Program-made: the position numbers and the translations under genes
The notes under the pieces: model-generated
Seen by the model: only the letters and a program-made list of their open reading frames with translations
What the model was told of the DNA's origin: nothing
Database searches by the model: none
In this document: in pieces, positions 36,431 to 44,321 of the stretch
How positions within the stretch are numbered: position 1 is the first letter of the stretch
Layout of the letters: each line of letters opens with the position of its first letter
Source of the DNA: Thermasporomyces sp036564245
GTDB taxonomy: Bacteria > Actinomycetota > Actinomycetes > Propionibacteriales > Actinopolymorphaceae
Reading direction: 5' to 3'
NCBI GenBank assembly: GCA_036564245.1
Contig: DATCKU010000096.1
Coordinates: 124,001 to 188,000 of the forward strand
Length of the DNA: 64,000 nt

Positions 36431-38900
36431 GGGCACCCGCCTGCGACCGATGACCACAAGCCTGCCCAAACCTCTCCTTCCTGTGGTCAATCGCCCGATC
36501 ATGGAGCATGTTCTCCGCCTACTGAAGCGCCACCAGCTCACCGAGACCGTGGTCACCGTGCACTTCCTCGGCTCGATGGTTCGGTCGTACTTCGGTGACG
36601 GCGAGGACCTCGGCATGGACCTGACGTACGCAACCGAGGAGAAGCCGCTCGGGACCGCGGGGAGCGTCAAGAATGCCGCAGCCGTGCTCTCCGACGACAC
36701 GTTCCTCGTCATCTCGGGCGATGCGCTCACCGACATCGACCTCTCGGCGCTCATCGACTACCACAGGCGCTGCGGAGCCCTGGCCACGGTCTGCCTGACC
36801 CGGGTGCCCAATCCGCTCGAGTTCGGCATCACGATCGTCGACGACGAGGGCCGGATCGAGCGGTTCCTCGAGAAGCCGACCTGGGGCCAGGTCTTCTCCG
36901 ACACGGTGAACACCGGGATCTACGTCATGGAGCCGGAGATCCTCGACCACGTGGGCGAGGCCGAGAACGTCGACTGGGCGGGCGACGTCTTCCCACGACT
37001 GCTCGATGCTGGCGCACCGCTCTTCGGTTACGTGGCCGACGGCTACTGGGAGGACGTCGGGACGCATCGCAGCTACCTCAAGGCGAACTACGACGCACTG
37101 GACGGTCAGGTGGCGTTGGTCATCGACGGGTTCGAGGTCTCCAAGGGCGTCTGGATGGCCGAGGGAGCCGACGTCGATGCCGACGCGGTGCTCAAGGGCC
37201 CGTTGTACGTCGGGGCGTACGCCAAGGTCGAAGGCGGTGCCGAGCTTCGCGACCACACGGTCGTCGGGGACAACGTGGTGATCCGGCGGGGTGCGTTCTT
37301 GCATCGTGCCGTCGTGCACGACAACGCCTACGTCGGCGCGCACACCAACCTTCGCGGATGTGTCATCGGCAGGAACAGCGACCTGATGCGGGGAGCGCGG
37401 ATCGACGACGGCGCGGTGGTCGGCGACGACTGCGTCATCGAGGAGGAGGCGGTCCTCCATCCCGAGATCAAGGTCTACCCCAGCAAGACCATCGAGGCCG
37501 GCGCCGTCGTGAGCCAGAGCGTGATCTGGGAGTCGCAGGGGCGGCAGGCGCTCTTCGGTCCGCGTGGCGTGAGCGGCATCGTCAACGTCGAGATCACGCC
37601 TGAGTTGGTCGTACGCCTGGCCAGTGCGTACGCGACGACCCTTCCCAAGGCCGCAACCGTGTTGACCGCGCGGGACACCTCGCGGTCGGCCCGGGCGCTG
37701 AAACGTGCGGCCATCGGGGCCTTGACCTCGAGCGCGCTGAATGTCCGCGACCTCGAAGTGTCGCCGAACCCGGTTGCCCGTCTGGAGACCGCACGCAGCA
37801 ACGCCGCGGGCGGTCTTTTGATTCGTACGACACCCAACCGACCGGACTCGGTGGACCTCATCTTCCTGGACGAGAACGGCGCCGACCTCTCGCTTGCGGC
37901 GCGGCGAAAGGTCGAACGGGTCCTGGGCCGCCAGGAGTTCCGCCGGGCATTCCCGGGAGAGATCGGTGACCTCACGTTCCCGTCCAGGGTTGCCGAAACC
38001 TACGTGCAGGACCTGCTGGCGAAGGTCGACACGTCCGGCGTCGCCGGAGCCGGGCTGAAGATCGTGGTCGACGCCGGTCGTGGGACAGCGGGTCTGCTCT
38101 TGCCGAGCCTGCTCGGAAGGCTCGACGTCGACGCCTACCTCGTGAACGCCGGCATCGACGAACGCAGCCCGACCGAGACGGCCGAGCAGCGCGCGGCGGC
38201 GATCGCGCGCCTGGCCGAAGTCGTGGCGTCGTCGAGTGCGGCGTTCGGCGTGCGGTTCGACCCGCTCGGGGAGCGGATCTCGTTGGTCGACGAGACCGGC
38301 AGCATCGTCGCCGACGAACGCGCGCTGCTCGTCTTCGTCGACCTCGTGGCAGCCGAGGCGTCCGGTGGACACGTCGCGCTTCCGGTCACCACGACCCGGG
38401 TCGCCGAGCAGGTGGCGGCGTTCCACAACGTCGGAATCCGGTGGACGAGCACGGCGCCGGATGCGCTGGCGACGGCGGCCGCGGCCGACGGCCTGCTGCT
38501 CGCAGGCGATGGGCGGGGTGGGTTCATCGTTCCCGAGTTCTCCAACGCCGTCGACGGGTTCGCCGCGTTCGTCCGTCTGGTCGGCCTCGTTGCCCGCACC
38601 AGGTTGCCGCTGTCGGAGATCAACGCGCGGATTCCACGAGCCCACGTGGTGCGGCTCGCCGTTCCGACGCCGTGGGCGAGCAAGGGTGCGGTCATGCGTG
38701 CCGCGCTCGAGGCGGCTGCCGAGCGACCGCTGGACACCACGGACGGCGTACGTGTGCTGGAGCCGGACGGCTCGTGGGCGCTCGTGCTCCCGGACCCGAC
38801 CGAGGCCGTGACCCGGGTGTGGGCGGAGTCGTCGAGCACCGAGGCGGCGACGGCGCTCGCCCAGCGGTGGGCCGATCTTGTGACCAGGGCCGGGCGTTGA
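36402..38900 (+). CDS. nucleotidyltransferase-phosphomannomutase-like fusion (mannose-1-phosphate guanylyltransferase-like)
   Basis: An 832-residue fusion. Residues 1-235 form a sugar-nucleotidyltransferase domain (MRAVVMAGGEGTRLRP with the GxGTR loop, then LPKPLLPV, and SGDALTDIDL). Residues about 245-370 are left-handed beta-helix hexapeptide repeats, and the rest resembles phosphoglucomutase/phosphomannomutase. In that last part the phosphoserine loop TASHNP is replaced by RTTPNRP (around residue 475) and the Mg-binding DGDGDR by FDPLGER (around 620), so the mutase half is probably inactive or regulatory. The TTG start has GAGGAG upstream. The first half likely makes GDP-mannose or a related NDP-sugar for cell-surface glycans. 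The overlap with the phosphatidyltransferase suggests joint action on a glycolipid. Confidence 0.88.
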   Translation: MRAVVMAGGEGTRLRPMTTSLPKPLLPVVNRPIMEHVLRLLKRHQLTETVVTVHFLGSMVRSYFGDGEDLGMDLTYATEEKPLGTAGSVKNAAAVLSDDTFLVISGDALTDIDLSALIDYHRRCGALATVCLTRVPNPLEFGITIVDDEGRIERFLEKPTWGQVFSDTVNTGIYVMEPEILDHVGEAENVDWAGDVFPRLLDAGAPLFGYVADGYWEDVGTHRSYLKANYDALDGQVALVIDGFEVSKGVWMAEGADVDADAVLKGPLYVGAYAKVEGGAELRDHTVVGDNVVIRRGAFLHRAVVHDNAYVGAHTNLRGCVIGRNSDLMRGARIDDGAVVGDDCVIEEEAVLHPEIKVYPSKTIEAGAVVSQSVIWESQGRQALFGPRGVSGIVNVEITPELVVRLASAYATTLPKAATVLTARDTSRSARALKRAAIGALTSSALNVRDLEVSPNPVARLETARSNAAGGLLIRTTPNRPDSVDLIFLDENGADLSLAARRKVERVLGRQEFRRAFPGEIGDLTFPSRVAETYVQDLLAKVDTSGVAGAGLKIVVDAGRGTAGLLLPSLLGRLDVDAYLVNAGIDERSPTETAEQRAAAIARLAEVVASSSAAFGVRFDPLGERISLVDETGSIVADERALLVFVDLVAAEASGGHVALPVTTTRVAEQVAAFHNVGIRWTSTAPDALATAAAADGLLLAGDGRGGFIVPEFSNAVDGFAAFVRLVGLVARTRLPLSEINARIPRAHVVRLAVPTPWASKGAVMRAALEAAAERPLDTTDGVRVLEPDGSWALVLPDPTEAVTRVWAESSSTEAATALAQRWADLVTRAGR

Positions 38901-38911
38901 CCGAAATCTGC

Positions 38912-38924
38912 ATCACGCCGTGAT
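38912..38924. promoter_or_regulatory. 13-bp palindrome before the DUF881 cluster
   Basis: ATCACGCCGTGAT is a perfect 6-1-6 palindrome in the 77-bp gap between the fusion gene and the DUF881 gene, 54 bp before the start. It may be an operator; no regulator is identified. Confidence 0.35.
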
Positions 38925-38977
38925 TGGTCGATCACCCGTGGTATGTCGGTCACCGATACGTGGCACCATAGGTGCTC

Positions 38978-39916
38978 ATGGTTCAGGGGGAACGGGAGGC
39001 ACCGTACGGGCGTCGTGAGGGTGTGTCAGGACCGGGCCGCGGAAGCGGATCGGTGAACGGTCTCGGGACCAAGCGCGGATCGGTCGACGCGTTGCTCCGA
39101 CGTGACGACTCGATGTCGCTCATGCGCGAGCTCGTCACGCACGCCCTCGATGACGGCTACGCGGCCGCTGCCGCCCGGCGGGCTGGGGGACAGCGCAGGC
39201 GCACCCGTCGTGGACTGGGAGCGACCCTTGCAGCGCTCACCCTGCTCGGTCTGCTGCTGTCGATCGCCGCGGTCCAGAAACGCCAGTCCGCTCCTGCGGT
39301 GGCGCAGGAGAAGGCGGAGCTCGTCGAACGCATCCGCGCTGAGTCCGCGCGTAACGATCGTCTGGCGGCGAGGGCGGATGCGCTCGAGGAGGAAGTCACG
39401 GTCTTGCAGGATTCCGTGCTCACAAGTACGGCAAGCGGCCAGGAGCTTCGGGAACGTCTCGTCATGCTCGAGGCGCATGCGGAGACGAGCCGCGTCGCCG
39501 GCCCGGGAATCCGAATCATCGTCGACGACGCGCCACCGGACGAAGTGTCAGGTCTCGTCGACGAGCAGGGCCGGATCCTCGACATCGATCTGCAGCAGGC
39601 GGTGAACGGCTTGTGGGCAGCAGGCGCTGAGGCGATCGCCATCAACGGGCAGCGGCTCACGGGGTTGACCGCGATCCGTGGTGCGAACAAGTCGATAACC
39701 GTCGACTACCGGCCACTGGCGCGGCCATACGTCATCGAGGCGATCGGTGACCCGGACTCGATCGAGGCACGGTTCGCCGAGAACCGCGGAGGCGCCTGGC
39801 TGCACGACCTCCAGAAGAAACACGGGATACGCCTTGAGATATCGTCGGTCGACGAGCTTACGTTGCCCGGCAAGTCTGGAAACCAGCTTCGGTACGCGCG
39901 GACGGAAGGCGCTTGA
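38978..39916 (+). CDS. DUF881 family membrane protein
   Basis: A 312-residue DUF881 protein. A polar, basic N-terminus (about 75 residues) is followed by one transmembrane helix (LGATLAALTLLGLLLSIAAV), an extracytoplasmic coiled coil (about 100-165) and the DUF881 domain (GPGIRIIVDDAP, then AVNGLWAAGAEAIAINGQRL). The family function is unsettled; in actinobacteria it sits in a conserved cluster near cell-wall and division regulators. ATG 38978 is preferred, since an A/T-rich -10-like sequence lies about 8 nt upstream; GTG 38972 is also in frame. The small basic protein gene starts at the next base after its stop. Confidence 0.88.
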   Translation: MVQGEREAPYGRREGVSGPGRGSGSVNGLGTKRGSVDALLRRDDSMSLMRELVTHALDDGYAAAAARRAGGQRRRTRRGLGATLAALTLLGLLLSIAAVQKRQSAPAVAQEKAELVERIRAESARNDRLAARADALEEEVTVLQDSVLTSTASGQELRERLVMLEAHAETSRVAGPGIRIIVDDAPPDEVSGLVDEQGRILDIDLQQAVNGLWAAGAEAIAINGQRLTGLTAIRGANKSITVDYRPLARPYVIEAIGDPDSIEARFAENRGGAWLHDLQKKHGIRLEISSVDELTLPGKSGNQLRYARTEGA

Positions 39917-40249
39917 GTGATCGCGACGATCGGCCTCTTCGCCGGAATCATCGTGGGGTTGCTGCTTCAACCGTCAGTGCCTTTATGGTTGCAGCCCTAT
40001 CTTCCGATCGCGGTGGTTGCGGCACTGGATGCGGTGTTCGGTGGCCTGCGGGCACTGGTGGACGGTGTCTTCGACGACCGGGTGTTCATCATCTCGTTCA
40101 TTGGGAACGTCCTGCTGGCCGCGCTCATCGTCTTCCTCGGGGACCAGCTCGGTGTCGGATCGCAGCTCTCGACGGGTGTGGTCGTGGTGCTCGGAATCCG
40201 GATGTTCTCCAACCTGGCCGCCATCCGCCGGCGCTTGTTCAAGGGTTGA
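39917..40249 (+). CDS. sbp: small basic protein (DUF1290, Sbp)
   Basis: A 110-residue membrane protein of the DUF1290/small basic protein family. It has three hydrophobic segments (ATIGLFAGIIVGLLLQ, LPIAVVAALDAVFGGLRA and ISFIGNVLLAALIVFLGDQ) and ends with GIRMFSNLAAIRRRLF, a family signature. GTG directly abuts the stop of the first DUF881 gene (TGAGTG), so translation is probably coupled. It lies between two DUF881 paralogues, the conserved actinobacterial order. Confidence 0.93.
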   Translation: MIATIGLFAGIIVGLLLQPSVPLWLQPYLPIAVVAALDAVFGGLRALVDGVFDDRVFIISFIGNVLLAALIVFLGDQLGVGSQLSTGVVVVLGIRMFSNLAAIRRRLFKG

Positions 40250-40258
40250 GGGATAGCC

Positions 40259-41317
40259 GTGGCCGAGAAGAGCACCGAGCCAGTTTCCGGTGGCGGTGAC
40301 GTGTCCACTGACTCGCGTAAGGCCAACGGCGAAAGCACGTCACGGTCGACCGGCGTCGACACGCACGAGCCGGCGAGCCCTGAAGCCCGTGGAGTGGCGT
40401 CGGAGGAATCCCGCGCCGACGTTTCCCCTGACCCGGCTGGACCGCACCACACCGGAAGGCCTGCGTCGGAGCACGGCACGACAGCGACGACGACCAAAAG
40501 CTCGCAGGCCCGCAGCGCCACCGCGTCCCGAGGCACTCGTGCCGCTGCCGGGTCCCGAATGGCGATGTTCTCCACGCCGGCCTGGCGCCGGTTGCGGCGC
40601 GCGTTCCGCCTCTACGTCTCGCGGGCCCAACTGGCCGGCGCCGTCCTTTTGGCTCTGCTCGGCTTCGCGGCGACCACCCAGGTGCAGTCGGTGCGAAGTG
40701 GCGACGAGTTCGCGTCGGCCGATCGACCGGAGCTGATCCGGATCCTGGACGGTCTGCAACAGCGCTCGCGACGGCTCGACGCCGAGATCCGCGAGTTGGA
40801 GCGGGCGAAGACGGAGCTGCTGTCAGGAGCCGACCGCACCCGCACCGCCGTCGAGCAGGCGCAAGAACGCGCCGAGGTGCTGGGCATCCTCGCCGGCACC
40901 CTGCCCGCCGAGGGTCCCGGGATCCGGCTCACGATCACGGACAGCCGGTCCGCTGTCACCTCGTCCGTTGTCCTGAACACGATCCAGGAGCTCCGCGACG
41001 CGGGTGCCGAGGCGATCGAGATCAACGACCGCGTACGGGTGGTGGCCAGCAGCTACGTCCTCGACGGTCAGGGCGGCATCGTGGTGGACGGGGTCCTGCT
41101 CAGGCCGCCGTACACCGTCGACGCGATCGGCGAGAGCCGCACCCTCGCGACCGCCATGCGGATCCCCGGTGGTGTGGTCGACGAGGTGGCGCAAAACGGT
41201 GGGCTCGCGACGATCGTCGAGCAGGAGAACGTCGAGGTGGACTCCTTGCACGAGCCAACCGAGCCGCGCTTTGCCAGTCCCGTACCCGAGGAGTCGGCGC
41301 CCGGCACCGGTGGCTAA
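40259..41317 (+). CDS. DUF881 family membrane protein, second copy
   Basis: A 352-residue paralogue of the upstream DUF881 protein. The first 100 residues are low-complexity, rich in Ser, Thr, Glu and Arg, and probably cytoplasmic. One transmembrane helix follows (AGAVLLALLGFAATTQVQ), then a coiled coil (RPELIRILDGLQQRSRRLDAE, about 155-205) and the DUF881 domain (GPGIRLTITDSR, IQELRDAGAEAIEINDRVRV). The acidic C-terminus continues for about 30 residues beyond the domain. It begins 9 bp after sbp and closes this three-gene unit. Confidence 0.9.
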   Translation: MAEKSTEPVSGGGDVSTDSRKANGESTSRSTGVDTHEPASPEARGVASEESRADVSPDPAGPHHTGRPASEHGTTATTTKSSQARSATASRGTRAAAGSRMAMFSTPAWRRLRRAFRLYVSRAQLAGAVLLALLGFAATTQVQSVRSGDEFASADRPELIRILDGLQQRSRRLDAEIRELERAKTELLSGADRTRTAVEQAQERAEVLGILAGTLPAEGPGIRLTITDSRSAVTSSVVLNTIQELRDAGAEAIEINDRVRVVASSYVLDGQGGIVVDGVLLRPPYTVDAIGESRTLATAMRIPGGVVDEVAQNGGLATIVEQENVEVDSLHEPTEPRFASPVPEESAPGTGG

Positions 41318-41382
41318 CCCGGCAAGCTCGAACGGCTAACCTGCCTTGGCGTAGCAGTGACTAGGGCTTCGAGGAGACGACG

Positions 41383-41781
41383 GTGGTTCCGGAAGATCTG
41401 AGCTACACGAGCGAGCACGAGTGGGTGCGCGATCCGGGTAGCAGCCCGGACACGGTCCGGGTCGGCATCACCGACTACGCCCAGGACGCTCTCGGCGACA
41501 TCGTCTACGTCAGCCTGCCGCAGGTCGGCGAGGAGGTGCGGCGCGCTGAGGTATGCGGTGAGGTCGAGTCGACCAAGAGCGTGAGCGAGCTGTACGCACC
41601 GGTGAGTGGGACCGTGGTCGCGCGCAACGACGAGCTCGAGGATCATCCGGAGCTGGTGAACGCCGAGCCGTACGACTCCGGCTGGATGATCGAGGTACGG
41701 CCGAGCGACCGGTCAGAGCTCGACCAGCTGCTCGACGCGGCCGCCTACCAGGCGATGCTCGAGTCCGGCGACAAGCCGTAA
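41383..41781 (+). CDS. gcvH: glycine cleavage system H protein
   Basis: The lipoyl carrier that shuttles the aminomethyl group between the P, T and L proteins of glycine cleavage. The 132-residue length is normal. The lipoylation site is Lys65 in GEVESTKSVSELYAPVSG, the canonical motif. The GTG start has GAGGAG 6 nt upstream. The P-protein gene lies about 3.5 kb downstream under its own glycine riboswitch; no riboswitch is seen before gcvH. Confidence 0.97.
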   Translation: MVPEDLSYTSEHEWVRDPGSSPDTVRVGITDYAQDALGDIVYVSLPQVGEEVRRAEVCGEVESTKSVSELYAPVSGTVVARNDELEDHPELVNAEPYDSGWMIEVRPSDRSELDQLLDAAAYQAMLESGDKP

Positions 41782-41908
41782 CCGGCTCACCCTCCGCTGG
41801 GTGGCTTCGGGGCCGGCGCCGGAAATCCCGCGGCGGTCCTCCCGCGTCCTCTTCGTCCCATTCGGGGTGATGGGTCCGGGCTCGCCACCTCGAGTGGTGG
41901 TCAAGAGT

Positions 41909-41914
41909 TAGGGT
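41909..41914 (+). promoter_or_regulatory. -10 element before the FHA gene
   Basis: TAGGGT is followed by 7 nt and a GTG that opens a 25-codon frame (41922-41999). A transcript starting there would be leaderless for that short frame and would carry the FHA gene behind it. Confidence 0.4.
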
Positions 41915-41921
41915 GTGTGCG

Positions 41922-41999
41922 GTGGACGTGTTCAAGGGGACCTGGGAGTTCCGCCACGGGAGGGTCAGCGATGCCTTTCTGCACGCAGTGCGGGCATGA
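41922..41999 (+). CDS. possible leaderless 25-codon leader peptide
   Basis: GTG at 41922 lies exactly 7 nt after TAGGGT, the spacing used by other leaderless genes in this window. The frame encodes 25 residues (VDVFKGTWEFRHG at its start, HAVRA at its end) and stops inside the FHA gene, overlapping its first 29 bp in another frame. Ribosomes translating it would pass over the FHA ribosome site GGGAGG at 41959-41964. It may be chance; there is no homology evidence. Confidence 0.3.
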   Translation: MDVFKGTWEFRHGRVSDAFLHAVRA

Positions 42000-42564
42000 G
42001 AATGCCGACGACGCGCGGTTCTGTTCGCAGTGCGGCAGACCGCTGGGCGGAGAGCGGGGCGCCGAGCCGACGGCCACGATCGCGCTGGGCTTCGACACTG
42101 ACCTCGATCGCGGAGAGACGGAGCTCCGGCCGCAGGAGCAGGCGGCGGTCGATGCGCTGCCGTACGACTGTGCGCTGCTCATCGTGCAGCGGGGACCGAG
42201 TGCCGGCAGCCGGTTCCTCCTCGATGCCGACGTCGTCACCGTCGGCAGGCATCCGGAAAGCGACATCTTCCTCGACGACGTCACAGTGTCGCGGCGGCAC
42301 GCTGAGTTTCGTCGCCGACCCCAGGGTTTTGTGGTACGCGACGTGGGAAGCCTCAACGGGACCTACGTCAACCGGGATCGGATCGACGAGGTGTTGCTGG
42401 TCGGCGGCGACGAGGTGCAGATCGGCAAGTTCCGGCTCGTGTACTTCGTGAGCCAGCGGGGGTTCGGCATGACGGGCGCACAGGGCCGGTCCGGCGGCGC
42501 TGGCATGGACACCGCTCGTCGAGACCAACCGGGTTGGAGTGGGAGGCCGGAGGGCGACGCGTGA
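41971..42564 (+). CDS. FHA domain protein with zinc ribbon (GarA-like)
   Basis: A 197-residue protein. A zinc ribbon at residues 3-25 (FCTQCGHENADDARFCSQCG, two CxxC pairs) is followed by an acidic linker with a lone Thr in ETELRP, and an FHA domain (about residues 70-155: VGRHPESDIFLDDVTVSRRH, then GSLNGTYVN). FHA domains bind phosphothreonine. GarA/OdhI relatives are switched by Ser/Thr kinases and control glutamate and TCA-cycle enzymes; here the doubled Thr of the GarA phosphorylation motif is not evident, so that role is only inferred from the conserved neighbourhood (gcvH, FtsR, DUF151). ATG 41971 has GGGAGG 7 nt upstream. Confidence 0.92.
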   Translation: MPFCTQCGHENADDARFCSQCGRPLGGERGAEPTATIALGFDTDLDRGETELRPQEQAAVDALPYDCALLIVQRGPSAGSRFLLDADVVTVGRHPESDIFLDDVTVSRRHAEFRRRPQGFVVRDVGSLNGTYVNRDRIDEVLLVGGDEVQIGKFRLVYFVSQRGFGMTGAQGRSGGAGMDTARRDQPGWSGRPEGDA

Positions 42565-42676
42565 GTCACGCTTCTCCACGGCCCAGTGCGGGGCCAGTGG
42601 CGAGAGCGCGCCAGGCGACGAAGAGCTGGGGAAGCGTTCCACGACAGCGAGTTCATGAGCATGGGGGGCGGCTTCG

Positions 42677-43423
42677 GTGACCGATGCGGCGTCAGCGCGA
42701 TCCGCTTCGGCGGGGTCGGACGGGTTTTCGATCGGTGAGGTCCTGGCGAAGTTGCGTCCGGAGTTCCCGGATGTGACGATCTCCAAGATCCGTTTCCTGG
42801 AGGCCGAGGGTCTGATCGAGCCACGCCGGGCACCCTCGGGTTATCGGAAGTTCGACCACGCGGACATCGAACGGCTCCGGTTCGTTCTTACTGCACAACG
42901 GGATCATTACCTCCCGTTACGGGTGATCAAGGACCATCTCGACGCCCTCGACCGAGGGCTGGACCCTCCCGCATTGCCCGGTCGGGTGCTGCCGACCGCG
43001 CCGCGACTCGTCCACGACGCCGACAAGCTCGACGCCGAGGACTTCCGCCCCGCCCCGTCTGACGTACGACTGACCCGGGAGCAGTTGCTGGAACTGTCCG
43101 GCGTGAAGCCCGACCTGCTCGACCAGCTCGAGTCGTACGGCCTCATCACCACACGACACGGCCGTGACACCTATGACGCGGATGCCCTGCAGATTGCCCG
43201 CGTTGCGGGCGAGCTGGCGGGGTTCGGCTTGGAGCCGCGGCACCTGCGCGCCTTCCGTACGGCGGCCGACCGTGAGGTCGGTCTGATCGAGCAGCTGGTG
43301 GCGCCCCTCACCCGGCAGCGTGGTGCAGAGTCGCAGGCCCGTGCCCAGGAGCGCATGCGGGAGCTCGCGGCCCTTGCCGTGCGTCTCCACGTGCTTTTGG
43401 TCAAGAGTGGACTTAACGGTTAG
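42677..43423 (+). CDS. ftsR: MerR family regulator FtsR-like
   Basis: A 248-residue MerR-type regulator. The winged helix at residues 16-85 starts with FSIGEVLAKLRPEFPDVTISKIRFLEAEGLI (key residues Ser-Lys-Ile-Arg-Phe-Leu-Glu in the recognition region) and is followed by a family-specific second domain (LTREQLLELSGVKPDLLDQLESYGLI), which repeats a MerR-like helix pair. This layout and the neighbours (FHA, DUF151, second MerR) match FtsR/Rv1828, which activates ftsZ in Corynebacterium. No Cys ligands of metal-sensing MerR proteins are present. The GTG start follows a G-rich stretch. Confidence 0.92.
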   Translation: MTDAASARSASAGSDGFSIGEVLAKLRPEFPDVTISKIRFLEAEGLIEPRRAPSGYRKFDHADIERLRFVLTAQRDHYLPLRVIKDHLDALDRGLDPPALPGRVLPTAPRLVHDADKLDAEDFRPAPSDVRLTREQLLELSGVKPDLLDQLESYGLITTRHGRDTYDADALQIARVAGELAGFGLEPRHLRAFRTAADREVGLIEQLVAPLTRQRGAESQARAQERMRELAALAVRLHVLLVKSGLNG

Positions 43424-43456
43424 GACGTCGGTCGACTCACATGGTCCCAGCCGGGG

Positions 43457-43462
43457 TAATGT
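43457..43462 (+). promoter_or_regulatory. -10 element of the DUF151 gene
   Basis: TAATGT lies 6 nt before the GTG of the DUF151 gene with no ribosome site between, so the mRNA is probably leaderless. Confidence 0.45.
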
Positions 43463-43468
43463 GGACGA

Positions 43469-43942
43469 GTGCGCGAGCTCGACGTCGTTGGTGTCCGGGT
43501 AGAGATGCCTTCGAACCAGCCGATTGTCCTGCTCAGGGAGGTCGACGGCGAACGTTTCCTGCCGATCTGGGTCGGTCCTGCCGAGGCGAGTGCGATCGCT
43601 CACGCTCAGCAGGGCATCGTCCCGGCGCGGCCCCTTACCCACGACCTGTTCCGTGACGTGCTGATCGCAACGGGACAGCAGCTCACCGAAGTGCGGATCA
43701 CGGATCTGCGCGACGGTGTGTTCTACGGGATCCTGGCGTTCGCCAGTGGGGTGGAGGTCAGCGCTCGGCCGTCGGACTCGATCGCCCTGGCACTGCGGAT
43801 GGGTGTCAAGATCGTCTGCTCCGAAGAAGTGCTAGCGGAAGCTGGAATCGCCATCCCGGACGAACAAGAGGCAGAGGTCCAGAAGTTCCGGGAGTTCCTC
43901 GACCAGGTGACCCCGGAAGACTTCGACACACCGGGCGGCTGA
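43469..43942 (+). CDS. bifunctional nuclease family protein (DUF151)
   Basis: A 157-residue DUF151 protein. It opens with MRELDVVGVRVEMPSNQPIV and has the family core FLPIWVGPAEASAIAHAQQG, RPLTHDLFRDVL and ARPSDSIALALRMGVKI; the tail is acidic. Members in plants and bacteria are called bifunctional nucleases (DNase and RNase), but the biochemical role in actinobacteria is not settled. It has its own leaderless-type promoter between the two MerR genes, an arrangement conserved in actinobacteria. Confidence 0.93.
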   Translation: MRELDVVGVRVEMPSNQPIVLLREVDGERFLPIWVGPAEASAIAHAQQGIVPARPLTHDLFRDVLIATGQQLTEVRITDLRDGVFYGILAFASGVEVSARPSDSIALALRMGVKIVCSEEVLAEAGIAIPDEQEAEVQKFREFLDQVTPEDFDTPGG

Positions 43943-44051
43943 CCGGCCGCGGTGCTCACCGCTCGTTGCCCCGTGTCGGGTCGCGCCACGCGTAGGATCG
44001 CCCACACCTCGACTTCAGGTTGAGGTTTCGGCGACACGCCGGGCGCGCGCG

Positions 44052-44088
44052 TTGACCCGTCACGAGGCGTGGGCCTACCGTGACGGTA
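44052..44088 (+). promoter_or_regulatory. promoter and operator of the second merR gene
   Basis: TTGACC (44052-44057) and TACCGT (44076-44081) are 18 bp apart. The -10 is the left half of the perfect palindrome TACCGTGACGGTA (44076-44088), so a bound repressor would block the promoter. GACGGTAA at 44082 and GACGTAAG at 44099 form a further direct repeat. The leader to the gene is about 235 nt. Confidence 0.5.
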
Positions 44089-44321
44089 AAACTTCGTGGA
44101 CGTAAGCCTCTGCTGAGACGAGCACAGTGGCACGTGAGCAGCAGAGGACGGCAGCGTCGGCGAAGTGAGGGCGCTCGGCACGGGGCGAGCCGGTCCCTTG
44201 TTGAGGGTGTCAGCATGCGGCTCCCGCCGTATGAGTAGCGGTCACGTTCGCGTCGGGGTCGGACGTGGCTGGAGAGGGTGCCACCCGCGAGGTGGCCCCG
44301 CAAACGTGGGAGGCAGCCGTG

